In this document: positions 5,867-8,885 of the stretch, piece by piece
Layout of the letters: each line of letters opens with the position of its first letter
How positions within the stretch are numbered: position 1 is the stretch's first letter
From: Peptococcaceae bacterium
GTDB lineage: Bacteria > Bacillota > Peptococcia > DRI-13 > UBA5745
Reading direction: 5' to 3'
DNA: 8,885 nucleotides
NCBI GenBank assembly: GCA_031264885.1
Contig: JAISDM010000263.1
Coordinates: 1 to 8,885 of the forward strand
Program-made: the position numbers and the translations under genes
Notes under the pieces: generated by a model
Told to the model about the DNA's origin: nothing
Database searches by the model: none
The model's input: only the letters and a program-made list of their open reading frames with translations

Positions 5867-6800
5867 CCACATCCAACAACGCCAGCCCCGCGGATTCCAG
5901 CGCCCGGACGACCTCCGGCCCGCGTTCCTCTATGATCCCCGAAGCCAGACAGACCCCTCCGGGCTTGAGCCACCCGGGGATCCACGGCGCCGCCTCCATA
6001 ATGACATCCGCCATGATATTGGCCAGCACCAAGTCAAAAGGCCCCTCCTGACCGAGCGTTTCCCTCAGTCCGGCATCCGTCAGTATGTTCCCGGTATAAA
6101 CCCGCATCCGTTCCAACGGAATCCCGTTGCCCGCGGCGTTCCGGGCCACCGTTTCCGCCGCGCCGGGTTCCATATCCACGCCCACAGCCCTCCCCGCGCC
6201 GAATAAACAGGCGGCAGCGGCCAGAATACCGCTGCCGCATCCCACATCCAGCACAGACATATCCGGCTTCACATACCGCTCCAGCTGTTCCAGACACAGC
6301 TGCGTGGTCTCATGCAGCCCCGTTCCGAACACCGATCCGGGGTCTATTTCCAGCAGAATCCGCCCCTCGGCCGTCTCGCAGCTCTCCCAGGACGGCTTGA
6401 TCATCAGACGCCGCCCCACCGGAAAGGGCTTGAAATACTGTTTCCAATTGTTCGCCCAGTCCTCTTCACGCACCGGAACAACTTCCACTTCCAGCCGGCC
6501 CAGATCCAGTTCGGGCAAAATCCCCGGAAGCGCCCTCATCCCGTCCCTGACCGCCCTGAGCGCCGCGTGCCCCTCCTCCCGGTCGGACACATAGACCTTC
6601 ACACAGGTTTCGGCATCCTGTTTTTCCCGAACCAATTTATCGTCCATATAATCCCAATTCCGGTCCCTGTCATTAAGAAACGCCCTGAAATCCGCGGCGT
6701 CCTCAACCTGCAAACCGGTGAAGCCCAATTGATACAAACAGCCGCAGACCGGCTCAATCCCTTCAGTCGTGGTGTAAATCGAAACCTCAATCCAATCCAT
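5820..6800 (-). CDS. prmA: 50S ribosomal protein L11 methyltransferase
   Basis: A 326-residue SAM-dependent methyltransferase that trimethylates lysines and the N terminus of ribosomal protein L11. The N-terminal substrate-recognition domain starts MDWIEVSIYTTTEGIEPV (ferredoxin-like). It is followed by the PrmA hallmark EDWANNWKQYFKPFPVGRRLMIKPSWE (113-139) and IDPGSVFGTGLHETT (152-166). The class I methyltransferase motif I is LDVGCGSGILAAAA (184-197), with the acidic SAM-ribose contact at GVDM (207-210) and motif IV LANIMADVI (259-267). Length and order are normal. The start has AAGGTGAG just upstream. It lies 83 nt behind dnaJ on the same strand with a palindromic repeat in the gap, and its 3' end overlaps the convergent FAD gene by 47 bp, leaving no room for a terminator between them. 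The family often has GTGTH where this protein has GTGLH. Confidence 0.97.
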   Translation of the reverse strand: MDWIEVSIYTTTEGIEPVCGCLYQLGFTGLQVEDAADFRAFLNDRDRNWDYMDDKLVREKQDAETCVKVYVSDREEGHAALRAVRDGMRALPGILPELDLGRLEVEVVPVREEDWANNWKQYFKPFPVGRRLMIKPSWESCETAEGRILLEIDPGSVFGTGLHETTQLCLEQLERYVKPDMSVLDVGCGSGILAAAACLFGAGRAVGVDMEPGAAETVARNAAGNGIPLERMRVYTGNILTDAGLRETLGQEGPFDLVLANIMADVIMEAAPWIPGWLKPGGVCLASGIIEERGPEVVRALESAGLALLDVVKKKDWLALAVGMSV

Positions 6801-6836
6801 GTCTCACCTTCGATTCATATTGGGGATCCGGCAACC

Positions 6837-6860
6837 GTAGGGGCGGCATTCTGCCGCCCG
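6837..6860. repeat. Palindromic repeat copy 2 in the dnaJ-prmA gap
   Basis: This 24-nt block is the exact reverse complement of 4231-4254. Its core GGGCGGCATTCTGCCGCCC (6841-6859) forms an 8-bp stem with a 3-nt loop. It lies in the 83-nt gap between dnaJ and prmA. In the mRNA the hairpin could stabilise the upstream dnaKJ message or reduce read-through into prmA, but it lacks the T-run of an intrinsic terminator. No exact direct repeat flanks this copy (only AACCGT versus AATCCGT). Confidence 0.85.
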
Positions 6861-6883
6861 GAATCCGTGCCCGCAAACCCGTC

Positions 6884-8041
6884 TCATCCCCCGGAACTCT
6901 TGGAACTGCGGAACAGCCGGTCGAACAGGCCCTTCTGCTTGAATCCCTTGGCGAGATTCTTGTAGTTGTCCTTCCCGCTGGCGTCGTCAAACCGCGTCAA
7001 AAGCTCCTTCTGCTCAGACGTCATCCTTGTGGGCGTCATCACCACCACTTTCACCAGCTGATCCCCTCTGCTCTGGGTGTTGAGACGGGTCATGCCATGT
7101 CCCTTCATGCGCAGAACCGTATGGGACTGCACCCCCTCCGGCACCTTCAGCGTGGCGCTGCCCTCCAGGGTCGGCACATCCACATCCGCGCCCAAGGCCG
7201 CCTGCTTAAAGGTCAGGGGGATTTCGATGTACACATCGTCCCCTCTGCGCTCAAAAAGTTCATGGCTCCGAACATTAATGAAGATGTACAAATCCCCCGG
7301 CCCGCCGCCGTGATTCCCCAATTCGCCTTCGCCGGCCATCCGGAGGCGGGAATCGGAACTGACGCCCCCCGGAATTCGGACCTGGAGCTTCCGCTTCTTT
7401 CTGACCCTGCCGCGCCCGCGGCACTCCGGACAGGGCGCCTCGATGATCTCCCCTTCGCCGCCGCATTCAGGGCAGGCTTTGATGCTCTGGAACTGTCCCA
7501 GGGGCGTGCGCTGGGTCACGCGCACCTGCCCGGTGCCCTGACAGTGGGGACAGCGGATCTTGCTTGTGCCGGGCTTGGCCCCCGTGCCCTCACAGGCGTC
7601 ACAGGATTCGTACCGGACCGCCTCGATCTCCTTCTCCACGCCAAAGGCCGCTTCCTGAAAGGTGATGTCCATATTCATCTTCAAATCGGCCCCTCTTTGA
7701 GCGCCCCGGGCGCGGCCGCCGCCTCCCATACCCATATCGCCGCCGAAAAACATACTGAATATATCGCCGATATCGCCAAAACCGGAAGCGTCGAAGCCGC
7801 CGCTCCCTTCCAGCCCGGCGAAACCGAATTGATCGTATCTCTGGCGTTTTTCCGCGTCGCTCAGTACCTCGTAAGCCTCGTTGACCTCTTTGAACTTCTC
7901 TTCCGCTTCTTTATCCCCCGGCTTCACATCCGGGTGATACTCTCTGGCCAGCCTCCGATAAGCTTTCTTTATCTCCGCGTCCTGAGCGTCCCGGGAGACG
8001 CCCAGAACCTGGTAATAATCCCGCTTATTCTCATTTGCCAT
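6884..8041 (-). CDS. dnaJ: Molecular chaperone DnaJ (Hsp40, type I)
   Basis: A 385-residue full-length DnaJ, the co-chaperone that delivers substrates to DnaK and stimulates its ATPase. The J domain (about 6-72) begins DYYQVLGVSRDAQDAEIKKAYR and has the essential HPD at 36-38. A Gly/Phe-rich linker follows (about 74-110), with DIGDIFSMFFGGDMGMGGGG. The zinc-binding domain has all four CxxCxGxG repeats: CDACEGTG (147-154), CPHCQGTG (164-171), CPECGGEG (190-197) and CPECRGRG (204-211). The C-terminal substrate-binding and dimerisation domains follow, with VRIPGGVSSDSRLRMAGEGE (221-240) and LKVPEGVQSHTVLRMKGHG. The start ATG is 5 nt after the dnaK stop, and the dnaK end provides AAGGAAG as ribosome binding site, so translation is coupled. 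It is probably heat-induced from a promoter upstream of dnaK, outside the window. Confidence 0.98.
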   Translation of the reverse strand: MANENKRDYYQVLGVSRDAQDAEIKKAYRRLAREYHPDVKPGDKEAEEKFKEVNEAYEVLSDAEKRQRYDQFGFAGLEGSGGFDASGFGDIGDIFSMFFGGDMGMGGGGRARGAQRGADLKMNMDITFQEAAFGVEKEIEAVRYESCDACEGTGAKPGTSKIRCPHCQGTGQVRVTQRTPLGQFQSIKACPECGGEGEIIEAPCPECRGRGRVRKKRKLQVRIPGGVSSDSRLRMAGEGELGNHGGGPGDLYIFINVRSHELFERRGDDVYIEIPLTFKQAALGADVDVPTLEGSATLKVPEGVQSHTVLRMKGHGMTRLNTQSRGDQLVKVVVMTPTRMTSEQKELLTRFDDASGKDNYKNLAKGFKQKGLFDRLFRSSKSSGG

Positions 8042-8046
8042 GGCGA

Positions 8047-8885
8047 TTAATCTTCCTTCACCTCAAAGTCTGCGTCCACCACCTGCTCATCCTGAGCTCC
8101 GCCGGGCGCCGCGTCCCCGGCGGCACTCCCCGCCGAACCTCCCGAAGGATCGCCGCCGTCCGCCTGCTGCTGCGCGCCGGCCGCCTCATACATCTTGGTG
8201 GTCACAACATGCAAAGCGCTGGACAAGCCTTCCAGTTTCTCTTTGATTTGATCCGGGCCGCCGGATTCCATGACTTTTTGCAGCTCTTCCTTAGCCTTCT
8301 CGACGGCGGCCTTCTCCTCGGCGCTGGCTTTATCCCCCACGTCCTTCAACGCCTTATCCGTCTGATAGATCAGATTATCGGCGCTGTTCTTGATCTCCGC
8401 CTCTTCCCGGCGCTTCTTGTCGTCCGACGCGTTTTGCTCCGCTTCCTTCACCATCCGGTTAATGTCGTCGTCGGACAGGCCGGAAGACGAGGTAATGGTG
8501 ATCTTCTGCTCCTTGCCGGTGCCCAAGTCCTTTGCCGACACATTCACGATCCCGTTGGCGTCGATATCGAATTTTACCTCGATCTGCGGGATGCCCCTGG
8601 GCGCGGGCGCGATGCCCGACAGCTGGAAGCGCCCCAGGGTTTTGTTATAGGAAGCCATCTCACGCTCGCCCTGAAGGACGTGAATGTCCACCGAAGGCTG
8701 GTTGTCGCTGGCCGTGGAAAAAGTCTGGCTCTTGGATGTGGGAATAGTGGTGTTGCGGTCGATCAGCCGGGTAAACACACCGCCCAGGGTTTCGATGCCC
8801 AGGGAGAGCGGCGTCACGTCCAGGAGCAGCACGTCCTTGACCTCGCCCGCCAGAACCCCCCCCTGAATGGCCGCCCCCAGGGCCA
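8047..8885 (-). CDS. dnaK: Molecular chaperone DnaK (Hsp70), C-terminal part, 5' end beyond window
   Basis: The frame is open from the window edge and codes for 278 residues. It begins in the last part of the ATPase domain (ALGAAIQGGVLAGEVKD) and runs through the hydrophobic interdomain linker VLLLDVTPLSLGIETLGG, which is decisive for DnaK. The beta-sandwich substrate-binding domain follows (TTIPTSKSQTFSTASDNQ, VLQGEREMASYNKTLGRF, APRGIPQIEVKFDIDANGIV and VSAKDLGTGKEQKITI), then the helical lid (LSDDDINRMVKEAEQNASDD onward). The tail is a disordered Gly/Ala-rich stretch closing in VDADFEVKED, the usual Firmicute DnaK end. DnaK is the ATP-dependent chaperone of the DnaK-DnaJ-GrpE cycle in the cytoplasm. 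A GTG at 8832 that looks like a start is an internal valine in the linker (KDVLLLD), so the true start is outside the window. dnaJ follows after 5 nt. Confidence 0.98.
   Translation of the reverse strand, partial: ALGAAIQGGVLAGEVKDVLLLDVTPLSLGIETLGGVFTRLIDRNTTIPTSKSQTFSTASDNQPSVDIHVLQGEREMASYNKTLGRFQLSGIAPAPRGIPQIEVKFDIDANGIVNVSAKDLGTGKEQKITITSSSGLSDDDINRMVKEAEQNASDDKKRREEAEIKNSADNLIYQTDKALKDVGDKASAEEKAAVEKAKEELQKVMESGGPDQIKEKLEGLSSALHVVTTKMYEAAGAQQQADGGDPSGGSAGSAAGDAAPGGAQDEQVVDADFEVKED

Noticed and set aside
6837..6860. Intrinsic terminator after dnaJ
   Set aside because: The hairpin is strong but is followed by CCTACGG on the minus strand, with no T-run. It is better described as a repeat.
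7097..8050. 317-codon plus-strand open frame opposite dnaJ
   Set aside because: It lies wholly antisense to a complete DnaJ with all four zinc motifs, has no ribosome binding site and shows no family features.
8047..8832. A shorter dnaK starting at the GTG at 8832
   Set aside because: That codon is the valine of the interdomain linker KDVLLLD. The frame continues upstream as ALGAAIQGGVLAGEVKD to the window edge, so the gene is cut by the window and not truncated in nature.
1..8885. Defence system, phage, transposon, CRISPR or biosynthetic cluster
   Set aside because: Every sizeable gene is accounted for by housekeeping, exporter or flavoprotein families. No transposase, integrase, nuclease or repeat-spacer array was seen.

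Overview
The window reads as a piece of a GC-rich Bacillota chromosome, probably a Clostridia/Oscillospirales-type anaerobe. This rests on gene order, a 58-residue S21 of the Firmicute type, strong GGAGG-type ribosome binding sites and a DnaK ending in a Gly/Ala-rich tail plus VDADFEVKED. The genus is not determined. Almost every gene is on the minus strand, so the window is best read from right to left.

Right part (8885 to 5820, minus): the C-terminal half of dnaK (cut by the window edge), dnaJ 5 nt behind it, then prmA (ribosomal protein L11 methyltransferase). Middle (4268 to 5866, plus): one gene for a COG2509-type FAD-dependent dehydrogenase points the other way. Its 3' end overlaps prmA by 47 bp and its 5' end faces rsmE across 63 bp. 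Left-centre (4204 to 1453, minus): rsmE (16S rRNA m3U1498 methyltransferase), mtaB (tRNA t6A37 methylthiotransferase), a HinT-type HIT protein and rpsU (S21). Left (1352 to 1, minus): a 14-TM DHA2-type MFS exporter cut at its C terminus by the window edge.

The order dnaK-dnaJ-prmA-rsmE-mtaB-HIT-rpsU matches the well-known Firmicute heat-shock/translation cluster. Its members serve protein folding (DnaK/J), modification of ribosome and tRNA (PrmA, RsmE, MtaB) and the ribosome itself (S21). The FAD gene is the outlier, inserted in opposite orientation between prmA and rsmE.

Non-coding features worth attention are: an identical 24-nt palindromic repeat in the rsmE/FAD and dnaJ/prmA gaps, in opposite orientation, one copy flanked by a 9-bp direct repeat; a near-consensus promoter for rpsU (TTGACT-17-TAGAAT) overlapping the HIT stop codon; a 42-nt hairpin/palindrome between rpsU and the MFS gene; and a strong extended -10 promoter look-alike antisense inside mtaB. 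No intergenic stretch exceeds about 140 bp. I see no tRNA, rRNA, CRISPR array, transposase, phage gene or defence system. The region is mainly housekeeping, and its novelty lies in the repeat, the inserted oxidoreductase and the regulatory architecture.
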